Under the pieces are notes generated by a model, which ran no database searches, was not told the DNA's origin, and worked only from the letters and a program-made list of their open reading frames with translations. Below, in pieces: positions 1 through 8,504 of a DNA stretch of 64,000 nucleotides. Position 1 is the first letter of the stretch. Each line of letters starts with the position of its first letter. The translations under genes were made by a program, and so were the position numbers. This stretch comes from Herminiimonas sp. (GTDB lineage: Bacteria; Pseudomonadota; Gammaproteobacteria; Burkholderiales; Burkholderiaceae_D), in the NCBI GenBank assembly GCA_028292265.1, contig JAQGMR010000027.1:1-64000 (forward strand). The letters run 5' to 3'.

Positions 1-209
1 GTAAGGGGCCAACCCGCCGACTTCCCCGTCAGCAGGATGAAACGAAACCACCATGAAAGGAAACGGGACAGCGCACGACGCAACGCACGGCGAGGCTCGC
101 GCATTGCGAACTGCGTGTCACGATACAAGCGATATGTCGGCTCAAGCGCTGTGCAAAGACAGTTGGCCTGGACTCGTGTATCGCCCCGATCACGATGGTT
201 CCACCAGCT

Positions 210-366
210 CTGGCCGGTATCCGGGCTAGCAAGTCGAACCGTCCCGCCTTCCCATGCACGAGGCACAGTGGCAGTGAGGGACAGCCGTCATTTTCATGAC
301 GCTTGCTTACCGTTGCGGGGGCAGCATACGTTGGCTCGGAAAGAGCGCCGTATTTCCCGTTTAACT
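210..366 (-). promoter_or_regulatory. Cobalamin (B12) riboswitch
   Basis: On the minus strand this stretch carries the conserved blocks of the cobalamin riboswitch in the right order: an AAACGGGAA block (about 353-363), the GCTGCCCCCGCAAC block (312-325), GCCACTG (266-272), GGGAAGG (247-253), and an AGCCCGGATACCGGCC box (212-227). Adenosylcobalamin-class riboswitches normally repress B12 transport or synthesis genes when the vitamin is plentiful. The controlled gene must lie to the left, beyond position 1. An ATG at 54-52 is open to the window edge (18 codons) but has no convincing ribosome binding site, so I do not call it. No coding region of its own is supported here. Confidence 0.87.
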
Positions 367-660
367 GCGTACATGACCATGCACGCGGGCACCAGAGCGC
401 TGCCATTATAAGGCTGGCTTGGCGGCCGCGTGGTCGAGGAAAGAAATATTCTGAACGGGCGGGAAATTCCGGCATATGCCATGGAGATTTGAGCAAATCG
501 ATATCGCGTGCTGCGAATCGATCTGGCCATGCCATGCGGCTTGCCGACCGGTGGTCGAGCGACTACAACTCAAGGAGACGCGTTCGCCGTCTGCCGCGCT
601 TTTCAGCTTCCGCAGCACTCGCCGGCTTGGCGCGTCCCACTTAAAGTCCAGGAGGACATC

Positions 661-882
661 ATGACTCGCAAATACATAGATTGCCGCACCTTTCCAAGCG
701 AAATGAACTGCAGCGTCGCAATAGCCGCCGACTCGGAACAGGAACTGCTGGAAGCCGCCGTACAACACGCTGTGTCGGTGCACCATCACGAAGATACGCC
801 AGAGTTTCGCAACCAGCTCAAACAGATCTTCCATGAAGGGACACCGCCGGTTGAGGCCCCTGCCATGGCTTCGCCGGCATAG
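661..882 (+). CDS. DUF1059 family small protein
   Basis: A 73-residue soluble protein. It has the compact DUF1059 pattern of an early cysteine (CRTFPSEMNC), a central helix, and a cluster of histidines followed by an acidic stretch (VHHHEDTPE). The spacing of Cys and His residues suggests metal binding, but the family has no established function. The ATG at 661 is chosen because AGGAGG lies six bases upstream; longer readings of the frame extend into sequence with no coding character. It stands alone, convergent with the small gene on the opposite strand eight bases downstream. Family assignment is by recognition of the motif pattern only. Confidence 0.75.
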   Translation: MTRKYIDCRTFPSEMNCSVAIAADSEQELLEAAVQHAVSVHHHEDTPEFRNQLKQIFHEGTPPVEAPAMASPA

Positions 883-890
883 GTGCGCTG

Positions 891-1178
891 TCAGGCGACT
901 GGCTTGCGCGGGCGACGATTCAGGAACTCGTCCACCTCAAGCCGCTGCTCCGGCGTAAGCGGTTGCCTGGAAAACATTTGGCTCTGTTCCCGCGCGCCAA
1001 CCCGCGGCAGAAGACTGCTAAGCCGATCATGCACTGAAGCTTCCAGCAGCTTGCATTCTTTCAGCGCTGCGAGATAGCCATGCCACAGGAGTGCGATGGT
1101 GTCGGTCGACGTTCCCCAGTTAAGCTGAACCAGGATACGTCGGCGGAGTTCTTGTTCGGTAGGACTCGGATCGGTCAC
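891..1178 (-). CDS. Small hypothetical protein
   Basis: A 95-residue, mostly helical, charged protein with no signal peptide or membrane segment. I do not recognise a family. Amino-acid composition looks like a real protein (balanced Leu, Glu, Arg; ordered C-terminal segment with QPLTPEQRLEVDEFL). The start is a GTG at 1178-1176 that overlaps the stop of the upstream frame in a GTGA arrangement, suggesting translational coupling with the 88-codon frame that precedes it. It converges on the DUF1059 gene. A real but uncharacterised gene seems more likely than chance because no competing frame is credible here. Confidence 0.55.
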   Translation of the reverse strand: MTDPSPTEQELRRRILVQLNWGTSTDTIALLWHGYLAALKECKLLEASVHDRLSSLLPRVGAREQSQMFSRQPLTPEQRLEVDEFLNRRPRKPVA

Positions 1179-1441
1179 GATGGCGCCCTTTCATGTCCGC
1201 TGGCCTGCGTTGCGAGGTGTGCGGCGGCCACTTTGCTTGCAGGCTGCCGGCCCTCGCGCGACATGCACGCGGAGAGTTTTTCATTGGTCGGTTCCACCGG
1301 CTTGCATGGCGCAATGATCGAATGGAACATCCGCGCGACATGCGTCGTCGCAGCTTCCACCAGACGCATCCGCTCAAGTCGCAGGCGCAGTGAATTGGCG
1401 TAACAGCGCAACACGATGCTCCGCAGATTCGCGACGAGCAA
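1175..1441 (-). CDS. Possible small hypothetical protein
   Basis: An 88-codon open frame from a TTG at 1441, or 64 codons from an ATG at 1369. It ends in a GTGA overlap with the next minus-strand gene. Arg/Leu-rich helices fill the first third; the C-terminal half is low in order. No clear ribosome binding site precedes either start, and I recognise no family. The overlap is the only real argument for it. The stretch from 1442 to 1727 behind it shows no convincing gene, repeat or RNA. Confidence 0.3.
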   Translation of the reverse strand: MLVANLRSIVLRCYANSLRLRLERMRLVEAATTHVARMFHSIIAPCKPVEPTNEKLSACMSREGRQPASKVAAAHLATQASGHERAPS

Positions 1442-1727
1442 GCGGGATTAAGCAGTACTAACAGGGGGTAGCGCGATCAGGGAACAGCCCGGAAATCCTT
1501 GGCTGTTTGGGAAGTGTGGACTTGGGACAAGCCGCTCAATCCAGCTTTCAGGATCGAGTAATCGAGCACCTGGTCGTGCTGCGCATCCGGCTTCCAATGA
1601 AGTCGTGCAGCAAGACGTTTGGTGCGGGCTAATAGAGTTGTGGCCGACCGGCCGACTACCTGGGGCGGTCGGCACCAATTGGATACCTGGTCGCGCTTAG
1701 CGGGCCGCCGGCCGCTTCACAGGCTGA

Positions 1728-2507
1728 TCACGAACCCGTCCAGACCGGACGTTTTTTTTGCATGAACGAATCGACGCCTGTCTTGAAGTCCTGGCTGCCG
1801 TAGCACATTCGCACAAGGTCGTCGCCATCCGGAATGCCAGCAGCGACAAGCCGTCGCAGCGCTTCCTTGGAGGCACGCATGGTAAGCGGAGCGTTTTTCA
1901 ACAACTTGGTGCAGATGGCGCCGACCTTGGCGTCGAGTTCCGCAACTTCCGCGACCTCAGCGAGAAAGCCGCACTCCTTCGCTTCCTGAGCGCTGACCGT
2001 TTCGCCAAGCAGCAGCATGCGCTTGGCGCGCCCCACGCCAAAAGTCGCCAATACGCGCGCGTAATTGGACATCGACAAACAGTTGCCGAGCGTGCGGGCG
2101 ATCGGCACGCCGAACGAGGATGCGGGCGTTGCAATACGCAAATCGCAGGCGGCGGAAATCGCGAGGCCGCCACCGATAGCCCAGCCTTCCACGATCGCCA
2201 ACGTCGGCATTGGCAGCGTTTCAATACGCTCTATCATGGCGTCGATTTTCTTTTCATAATCGATGCCATCCTGGCCGCCGCTAAACGCGCTGAACTGTTC
2301 AATGTCCGTGCCAGCCACGAACGCCTCGCCGCCAGCGCCGCGAATAGTTGCCACGCGCACCGTCGCATCGCTGGAGATCTGTTCGCAGATTTCGCCAAGC
2401 TTTTCATACATAAACCACGTCATCGCATTGCGCGCCTCTGGCCGGTCAATCAGGATCGACGCGACGCCCTCGCTAACGCGGAGGTGGACTGTTCCGTTGC
2501 TGCTCAT
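1728..2507 (-). CDS. Enoyl-CoA hydratase/isomerase family protein
   Basis: A 259-residue crotonase-fold protein, normal length for the family. The acyl-CoA binding and oxyanion-hole signature is clear (AIGGGLAISAACDLRIA, around residues 109-125), as is the N-terminal RPEARNAM segment. The position where hydratases usually carry the first catalytic glutamate (FGxPE) reads FGVPIART, so hydratase chemistry is doubtful and another crotonase reaction such as isomerisation or thioester hydrolysis is possible. AAGGAA about ten bases before the ATG supports the start. It is the last gene of a minus-strand operon, 14 bases after the Sel1-repeat gene, an unexpected place for a lipid or aromatic acid enzyme. 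Confidence 0.88.
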   Translation of the reverse strand: MSSNGTVHLRVSEGVASILIDRPEARNAMTWFMYEKLGEICEQISSDATVRVATIRGAGGEAFVAGTDIEQFSAFSGGQDGIDYEKKIDAMIERIETLPMPTLAIVEGWAIGGGLAISAACDLRIATPASSFGVPIARTLGNCLSMSNYARVLATFGVGRAKRMLLLGETVSAQEAKECGFLAEVAEVAELDAKVGAICTKLLKNAPLTMRASKEALRRLVAAGIPDGDDLVRMCYGSQDFKTGVDSFMQKKRPVWTGS

Positions 2508-2521
2508 GACAGGTAAGTTCC

Positions 2522-3811
2522 TTAAAAAGTCGGATTGTCTGGATATGGTAACGCGCGATGCAGCGACGAGCCAGACGGCGTTCGCAGCTTTGCCGCCATG
2601 TCGGCCGCGGTGCGCAGGTCACCCTCCGTCATATCCTGCTCGATGCGACGCAGGTAATGTGCAGCCCGTTCTATGCCGTCCGCTTCGGCCAGGGTAAGCC
2701 AGACATGCGCCCAGACGAGATCGCGCGTACCGCCATGCCCAAAGCAGTGCATCAGGCCGAGGTTCAGTCTGGCGCGACCGTGACCCTGCTCGGCCGCCTT
2801 CGCATACCATTCCAGCGCCTTGTTCAAATCCAGTTCAGCGCCCTGCCCGCTGTCGTGGCGCTGCGCCACGCGGAATTGTGCTTCTGCGTCGCCCGCCGAG
2901 GCCGCCACTTCATACCAGTGGAGCGCTGCCACATCGTCAGGCGGGCCGGCACTACCACTGCTGAGCATTTCTGCGAGCAGCAACTGTGCGCCGACTTGCC
3001 CCTGCCTGGCGGCCCGTTCAAGCCACATTTTTGCTTGCGGCAGGTCGGCTTCGACCCGCGACCCTTCGACCAGCAACTGGCCAAGCACGGTTTGGGCTCG
3101 CGGATGGCCTTTTTCCGCCGCGCCGCGGTAGAGCTCCAAGGCCGCCGCAGCGTCCTGACGGCCGCCCTCGCCGCGCTCGAGCATTTGCGCCAACTGGAAC
3201 TGCGCCCGGGCGTTACCCTGGTCGGCAGCCCTTCCGTACCAATGGGCCGCCTTCTTCAAGTCAAGCTCTACGCCACGCCCGCTGCTGTAGCCGGTCGCAA
3301 GATTGCATTGTGCCGATGCGTCCCCCTGGGCCGCGGCCTGGGAGAACAACTGCATCGCCATGTCGTAGTCGCGCGTGACCCCCTGCCCGCTTGCGTACAG
3401 CAGGCCGAGATTGTTCTGGGCGGGGGCATGCCCCTGGTCGGCCGCTTTCCAATAGGCGTCCAGTGCTTCAGCGCGTTCGGCCGCGGTGATGTCCGGCTTG
3501 GCAAGCAGCAGAACCGCGAGGTCAAACCGGGCCCCCATGTTGTCCTGCGCGGCAGCCTGCCGATAGAGTGAAAGAGCAAGCCCCATGTCGCGCGGCACGC
3601 CATCCCCGCTCGCGTGGCGAACGGCCAAGTGATATTGCGCGTCGGCATGGCCCTGCTTCGCCGCTGCCAGCAGCCACCGGACTGCAAGCGCATCGTCGCG
3701 GGGCATGCCATCGCCGGCAGCGTACATGAGTGCAAGGTTGTACTGCGCCGTGGCAGCGCCGTTCTTGGCCGCCCGTCGAACCTGTGCGGATACGTCGTCG
3801 GAACGCATCAC
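2522..3811 (-). CDS. Sel1-like repeat (SLR) protein
   Basis: A 429-residue protein built almost wholly of about ten 36-residue Sel1-type helical repeats (recurring A-x-x-G-x-A-x-A-Q-x-x-L-G). No signal peptide is present, so it is probably cytoplasmic, unlike many secreted SLR proteins. Such repeats form a solenoid that binds partner proteins. Its ATG overlaps the stop of the REC-PAS-GGDEF-EAL regulator by four bases (ATGA, 3808-3811). The two are therefore probably co-translated, and this protein may be a scaffold or partner for that regulator. Function is inferred from context only. Confidence 0.88.
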   Translation of the reverse strand: MMRSDDVSAQVRRAAKNGAATAQYNLALMYAAGDGMPRDDALAVRWLLAAAKQGHADAQYHLAVRHASGDGVPRDMGLALSLYRQAAAQDNMGARFDLAVLLLAKPDITAAERAEALDAYWKAADQGHAPAQNNLGLLYASGQGVTRDYDMAMQLFSQAAAQGDASAQCNLATGYSSGRGVELDLKKAAHWYGRAADQGNARAQFQLAQMLERGEGGRQDAAAALELYRGAAEKGHPRAQTVLGQLLVEGSRVEADLPQAKMWLERAARQGQVGAQLLLAEMLSSGSAGPPDDVAALHWYEVAASAGDAEAQFRVAQRHDSGQGAELDLNKALEWYAKAAEQGHGRARLNLGLMHCFGHGGTRDLVWAHVWLTLAEADGIERAAHYLRRIEQDMTEGDLRTAADMAAKLRTPSGSSLHRALPYPDNPTF

Positions 3812-6033
3812 GCCCGTAGAGCTTCAGCCGCGCGCCTGCCTTTCAACACGAGGTCGAGGTCTTGCTTGGCCATTGGATGGAAGTACAGGTAGCCCTGCAT
3901 CGTGTCGCAACCGGCCAGGGCCAGATAGCGCGACTGCTTCTCCGTTTCCACGCCTTCGGCGATCAGGTTCAGGCCGAGGCCGCGCGCGATCGATATGACA
4001 GCGTGCACCACAGGGAAGTAGCCATTGTCGTTCTGGATTTCATTGACGAAGGAACGGTCGATCTTGATCGTATGCACCGGGAACCGATGCAGGTAGGCGA
4101 GCGAAGAATAGCCGGTGCCAAAGTCATCAATCGCTACCTTGACGCCAAGCTCGCAAAGCTTGCGCAACTGATCCATCGCATACTGCGGATTGCGGATGCA
4201 GATGTTCTCCGTAATTTCGACTTCGATCTGCGCCGGGGCAATGTTGAACCGGTCCAGTTGCGACCGCAGCTTGCTGTAGAAGTCTTCGCGGTCGAGGCAG
4301 CTTGGCGACAGGTTGATTGCTACCTGGATGCCTTCGTGCCCGTCGCCGTTCCAGTCGTGAAGGTCACGGCAGACCGACTCCATCATCCAGTCGTTGACCG
4401 GGCCCATCATGCCAATCTCTTCGACCATTGGCAAAAAATCGCCAGCGGCCACAACCCCGCGTTCCGGATCGTTCCAGCGCATTAGCGCTTCCATGCTGAC
4501 AATCTTGCCGGAATTGACGTCAATCTGCGGCTGGTAATACATCTCCAGTTCGCGATTCTTGAGCGCGCGCCGCAGGTTCTCTTCTTCCCGGATCTTGCCG
4601 TAGGCGGCGTCAATCACGGTGTTGTCATAGAAATGCCAGGCATTCTTGCCGGAGGCCTTTACCTGGTACATCGCCATGTCGGCGTGACGCAGCAGATCGT
4701 CGATCGATTCGCCATCGCCCGGGAACACCGCAATGCCAATGCTGGCGGACACATGCAGGGTGTGCCCTTCTACCTTGAACGGGTCGGTCAGGCAGCGCAG
4801 GAACTTGCTCGCCACGACCTCCGCCTGAGCGCGCTCAGACAGCTCCGGTATCAACAAAATGAATTCATCGCCGCCGACGCGCGCCAGCGTATCGGCCTTG
4901 CGGATCGCCTGCTTGAGGCGGTCGGCGACCTGGCGCAGCAACTCGTCACCACGCAAGTGGCCAAGCGAATCGTTAACCACCTTGAAGCGGTCAAGGTCCA
5001 CGAACATGACGGCAACTTCGCCTCCCCGCCGCCGCGCCTGTCCAATCGCCACATCAAGCCGGTCGCGCAACAATATCCGGTTCGGAAGGTCGGTGAGGAC
5101 GTCGTGGTAGGCCTGATAGGAAACCAGTTCCTGCGCTCTTCGCTCCTCGGTTACGTCGCGTGCAATCCCGTAGGTGCCAAACTGTTCGCGCTCAGCCAGC
5201 CTTTCGGCAACCCGCTCCGGGGTGCCCGGCATGGCCATCGAATTGATTGAGATTGTCCGCAGGCTCGTTTCAAAAATGCGTTCGCCGGCGCCCTCGCCGT
5301 TGCATTTCAGCCGCACTTCCACGTTCCCGGATTCACGCTGGCCGACACGGCGTTCGCGGAACACATGTCGCGCGCGCTTGAGATCGTCCTCGTGCACCAG
5401 CAGGCTATAGGGTTTGCCGATCAGGGACGCGCGGTCATAGCCGAGCAGATCGGTGACCCGCTCGTTGATATAGGTGAAGCGGCCGCTGGTATCAAGCGTG
5501 TAGATAATGTCGGGCGAGCTGTCGATCAGGAATCGGTACAGCCGCTCGGAATGCTCCAGCTGCCAGCTTACGGCGCGGTTTTCCTCTTCAAGCCGGCGCT
5601 TGCCAAGCGCGTTGGTCACTGTCTTGAGCAGCTCTTCATGTTGATACGGCTTGCGCAGGAATCCCCACGCACCATGCCGCAGCGCGCCGATCGCGGCTTC
5701 TATGTCGCTGTCGCCGCTCAACACGATAACGCTGGCGTCTATCGCGTTTTCCTTCATGAAACGCATGACATCATGCCCGCTAACTTGCGGCATGTTCAGG
5801 TCGAGCAGCACGATGTCGACCGGGTTGCGCGACAGCGCTTCGATCGCGGCTGCGCCGCCCACGGCGGTCTCGATCTGGTAGCCAAAACCGTCGAGTAGCG
5901 AATGCAGGCTCGCGAGCAATCGGGGTTCGTCGTCCACCAGCAGCAGCGACGGAGGTTTGTCGATCACCGTACCTGGCTGGCTGGGTTCCGATTCGGCGCC
6001 GAATCGGTCCGGCAGTTGTAGCGCTGAGGTCAT
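3808..6033 (-). CDS. Response regulator with PAS, GGDEF and EAL domains
   Basis: A 741-residue cytoplasmic protein. In order: a receiver domain (about 28-145) with the phospho-acceptor Asp in LLDLNMP and the RKP lysine; a PAS sensor domain (about 160-295); a GGDEF diguanylate cyclase domain with intact GGDEF (ARVGGDEF); and an EAL phosphodiesterase domain with intact MEALMRW and DDFGTGYSS motifs. Both cyclic-di-GMP synthesis and breakdown motifs look complete, so net activity cannot be read from sequence. The gene follows the HDOD-histidine kinase by six bases, so that kinase is the likely phosphodonor. Confidence 0.95.
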   Translation of the reverse strand: MTSALQLPDRFGAESEPSQPGTVIDKPPSLLLVDDEPRLLASLHSLLDGFGYQIETAVGGAAAIEALSRNPVDIVLLDLNMPQVSGHDVMRFMKENAIDASVIVLSGDSDIEAAIGALRHGAWGFLRKPYQHEELLKTVTNALGKRRLEEENRAVSWQLEHSERLYRFLIDSSPDIIYTLDTSGRFTYINERVTDLLGYDRASLIGKPYSLLVHEDDLKRARHVFRERRVGQRESGNVEVRLKCNGEGAGERIFETSLRTISINSMAMPGTPERVAERLAEREQFGTYGIARDVTEERRAQELVSYQAYHDVLTDLPNRILLRDRLDVAIGQARRRGGEVAVMFVDLDRFKVVNDSLGHLRGDELLRQVADRLKQAIRKADTLARVGGDEFILLIPELSERAQAEVVASKFLRCLTDPFKVEGHTLHVSASIGIAVFPGDGESIDDLLRHADMAMYQVKASGKNAWHFYDNTVIDAAYGKIREEENLRRALKNRELEMYYQPQIDVNSGKIVSMEALMRWNDPERGVVAAGDFLPMVEEIGMMGPVNDWMMESVCRDLHDWNGDGHEGIQVAINLSPSCLDREDFYSKLRSQLDRFNIAPAQIEVEITENICIRNPQYAMDQLRKLCELGVKVAIDDFGTGYSSLAYLHRFPVHTIKIDRSFVNEIQNDNGYFPVVHAVISIARGLGLNLIAEGVETEKQSRYLALAGCDTMQGYLYFHPMAKQDLDLVLKGRRAAEALRA

Positions 6034-6039
6034 AATCTT

Positions 6040-8238
6040 TTAGGCTGTTTCACGAGTTGATGGGCGGTCGCCCGCGTCTTCGTTCTGATCGGTAACGGGA
6101 AGGAGTATCTCGAACAGCGTGCCGCTGTCATCGCTGCGACAGATGATATGGCCGCCACATTTTGTGACCAGGTCGTAGACAATATTGAGGCCGATACCCT
6201 GGTGCTCGTTACCCTTTTTGGTCCGGACCGGCGAATAAAGCCGCTCGTACACGTCCCCTGGAATGCCTGGCCCGTTGTCACGCACCATGATCTCGGCATA
6301 GGTTTGATCGTCGCGTACGACAGTGCCCCAGTTGGTAATGTCAATGCGGCCCGGTCCCTGCATCGCCTCGATCGCATTCTTGATCAGGTTCAGCAGCATC
6401 TGGTGCAAATGGTTTGGATCAATGGCGACTTCAATGGGCTGCGGGAAGCGCCGGTAGGACATCTGAATTTCCGGAGGAATAGTGCCGCTCTCCTGGAACA
6501 TCTTCACCGTCCTGCCAATGGCGGTGTTCAGGTCGGCACGCTGAAATAGTGGTTCCACAGGCGTGTCGCCAGCATCGTTGACCAGGCGACTTACGCGATC
6601 GATCTCCTCGCCCAGGATGGTCAGCTCATCCTCGACTGCCGCGTTCTTGCCGAGCTTCCGGTTAAGCACCGCCAGATAGTTCTTCATGATAGCGAGCGGG
6701 TTGTTAACCTCATGCGCGATGCGGCGTGAAGCCATCCGCAGGTCATCTGCCGTGGAGTGCGCTTCGGCCGCGCTTTCCTGCAACGCGGCGCTGCCTTTGG
6801 CCGACGTCACGGCGGCGGTGGACGCCGAGATTGCAGATTGCAGTGCCATGCCGGCCTGCAGCCCAAATTGCGCAAGCATGGCGCTGCGCTGCTGGATCGA
6901 GGCCAACTGGAATACGGGAAAGGCGCCTACCAGCAGGGCCGATGCGGACCGGCTCGGGCCCATTGGAATTGCGACGGCGGCGCTTTGACCCAATAGCCTC
7001 AGGAGCTGCTCTTCTTCTATGGCCGGCAGATCCGAATTCGGAATGCACACAACCTTGCCGCTCTTTAGCGCGCCAGCAAGGCTGCCGCCGTTATCGAGCG
7101 GAAGGCGCAGGCCAGCCAGCCGGCGCCCGCCTACCTCGGCACTGGTCGGGAACAATGCCTTGCCGTCCGCGTCCAGTTTGAAGACGATCGCATCCGACAT
7201 ATCGAATAGCGAGGTCGCGGCCTGCAATATGGCGTCGATGCAGTCAGCTTCGCCATCGCGCTCCGCGAGAACATGAGAGGTATTGCTTGCGATTGCCATG
7301 TCGCGTACAGCGCTCTGCAGCTTTTGGGTTGCGGCCCACTGCGCACTGGGCTGCACATCAGGCTGCACGCTGGGCTGCACCCGCGGTGGAACCGGGTCGG
7401 GCAGCGTCAAATCCACCTTGAGAAAGTCAGCCACCTTCTGCAGTTCCAGGTCGACTGCGACACGCAGCGCCTCGACCTGGGCCGGCCCCAGTCCAGACTC
7501 ATCTCCGGCGACCGCCGATTGTTCTTCACTGCCATCGAGATTGGCGAGCATGTCGGCGAGCGCGACGATATGCACCAAAGGATGCCCGCTTTTCAGACGG
7601 GCCAGCGGTTCATGGTGATAGAGCACGCTGTCCGCCATAAAGGAATCCAGATTCCACTCTCCGACCAGCCACGCTCCCGCTTCGGGATGGGTGGTCTGCA
7701 AGATGCGGTCTTCCATGGCACACAGGCCCGGGTCGTCCGCGCTGAAAAAGTGAACACCATATTCTTGCGGCGCCACGGTCAGCAGCGCCAGGCGGCCGAC
7801 ATCGTGCAGCAGGCCGGCCAGATAGGCTTCCTCGACATCTGCGTATTTGAGGTGGCTGGCGATCAGGCGCGAGGCGATGGCTGTACGGATTGAATGCTTC
7901 CAGAACTGATGCAGGCTGAAGCCTTTTTCCGGCGACATCTGGTTAAACGTCTGGTAGATCGACTCCGTCACCACGAGCGTCCGCGCCATGTCCAGGCCGA
8001 TTGCAGTGAGTGCGCGCTCAAGGCTCGGCAGGTTGCCGCCGCGTGAATAGGCACGGTTGCTTGCGACTTTCAGAAGGCGGGCCGACATGCCAGGGTCGTA
8101 GGACACGAGCTGCGCCAAGGCGCCAATGCTGCAATCATCGGACTGGCAGCGCTCGATCAAATGCAAAAGAATATGCGGCATCACCGGCAAACGAGCAGCG
8201 GACAGCCGACTACGAATCTGCTGGTCGTCAGTAGGCAT
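6040..8238 (-). CDS. HDOD-GAF sensor histidine kinase
   Basis: A 732-residue soluble kinase. An N-terminal HDOD domain (about 13-235) keeps HDVG at 145-148. A linker at 284-300 holds short VQPS-type repeats. A GAF-like domain (about 330-465) is followed by the kinase core: an H-box with His509 (RRIAHEVNNPL), an N-box around 617-624 (NLIKNAIEA), DNGPGIP at 654-660, and a GIGLNIV loop. There is no membrane segment, so it senses an internal cue. HDOD domains fused to kinases are known in proteobacteria, but the ligand is not. First gene of the operon with the c-di-GMP regulator; no strong ribosome binding site precedes the ATG. Confidence 0.93.
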   Translation of the reverse strand: MPTDDQQIRSRLSAARLPVMPHILLHLIERCQSDDCSIGALAQLVSYDPGMSARLLKVASNRAYSRGGNLPSLERALTAIGLDMARTLVVTESIYQTFNQMSPEKGFSLHQFWKHSIRTAIASRLIASHLKYADVEEAYLAGLLHDVGRLALLTVAPQEYGVHFFSADDPGLCAMEDRILQTTHPEAGAWLVGEWNLDSFMADSVLYHHEPLARLKSGHPLVHIVALADMLANLDGSEEQSAVAGDESGLGPAQVEALRVAVDLELQKVADFLKVDLTLPDPVPPRVQPSVQPDVQPSAQWAATQKLQSAVRDMAIASNTSHVLAERDGEADCIDAILQAATSLFDMSDAIVFKLDADGKALFPTSAEVGGRRLAGLRLPLDNGGSLAGALKSGKVVCIPNSDLPAIEEEQLLRLLGQSAAVAIPMGPSRSASALLVGAFPVFQLASIQQRSAMLAQFGLQAGMALQSAISASTAAVTSAKGSAALQESAAEAHSTADDLRMASRRIAHEVNNPLAIMKNYLAVLNRKLGKNAAVEDELTILGEEIDRVSRLVNDAGDTPVEPLFQRADLNTAIGRTVKMFQESGTIPPEIQMSYRRFPQPIEVAIDPNHLHQMLLNLIKNAIEAMQGPGRIDITNWGTVVRDDQTYAEIMVRDNGPGIPGDVYERLYSPVRTKKGNEHQGIGLNIVYDLVTKCGGHIICRSDDSGTLFEILLPVTDQNEDAGDRPSTRETA

Positions 8239-8447
8239 CTGCGAAAGCGCTGTGGCTCGTCAAATGACGCATTAATCGTCCATTCTTATTGGTCTTTTGC
8301 GCGATACTGGCATCACAAGCCGCTTGAACGACTTCGCCGATAACCGACCGGTAATTTGGCGCCTATCATAGCATCGTTGATCTCGCCACATTGGCGATAG
8401 ATTAATTGTGGCTAGCGGTCGGGGCGCACGACGTTTTGTCCCGATTT

Positions 8448-8493
8448 GCGCTCCGGTTGGCGCTTCGGTTGGCGCTTCGGTTGGCGCTTCGGT
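8448..8493. repeat. 12-bp tandem repeat, 3.8 copies
   Basis: Four near-perfect copies of GCGCTTCGGTTG lie in the intergenic space between the PilT-like gene (ends 8505) and the start of the histidine kinase gene (8238). The unit is a multiple of three, so it creates open frames on both strands that mimic low-complexity proteins. The position is upstream of the signalling operon, so copy-number change could alter promoter spacing. That role is inference. Confidence 0.8.
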
Positions 8494-8504
8494 CCGCATG
8501 GCCG

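Noticed and set aside
29-535. 168-codon minus-strand frame and overlapping plus-strand frames at the left end
   Set aside because: They cross the cobalamin riboswitch and have no protein-like composition; the DNA conservation is explained by the RNA.
1448-1678. 76-codon minus-strand frame
   Set aside because: Pro/Ser/Cys-rich chance composition and no upstream signals.
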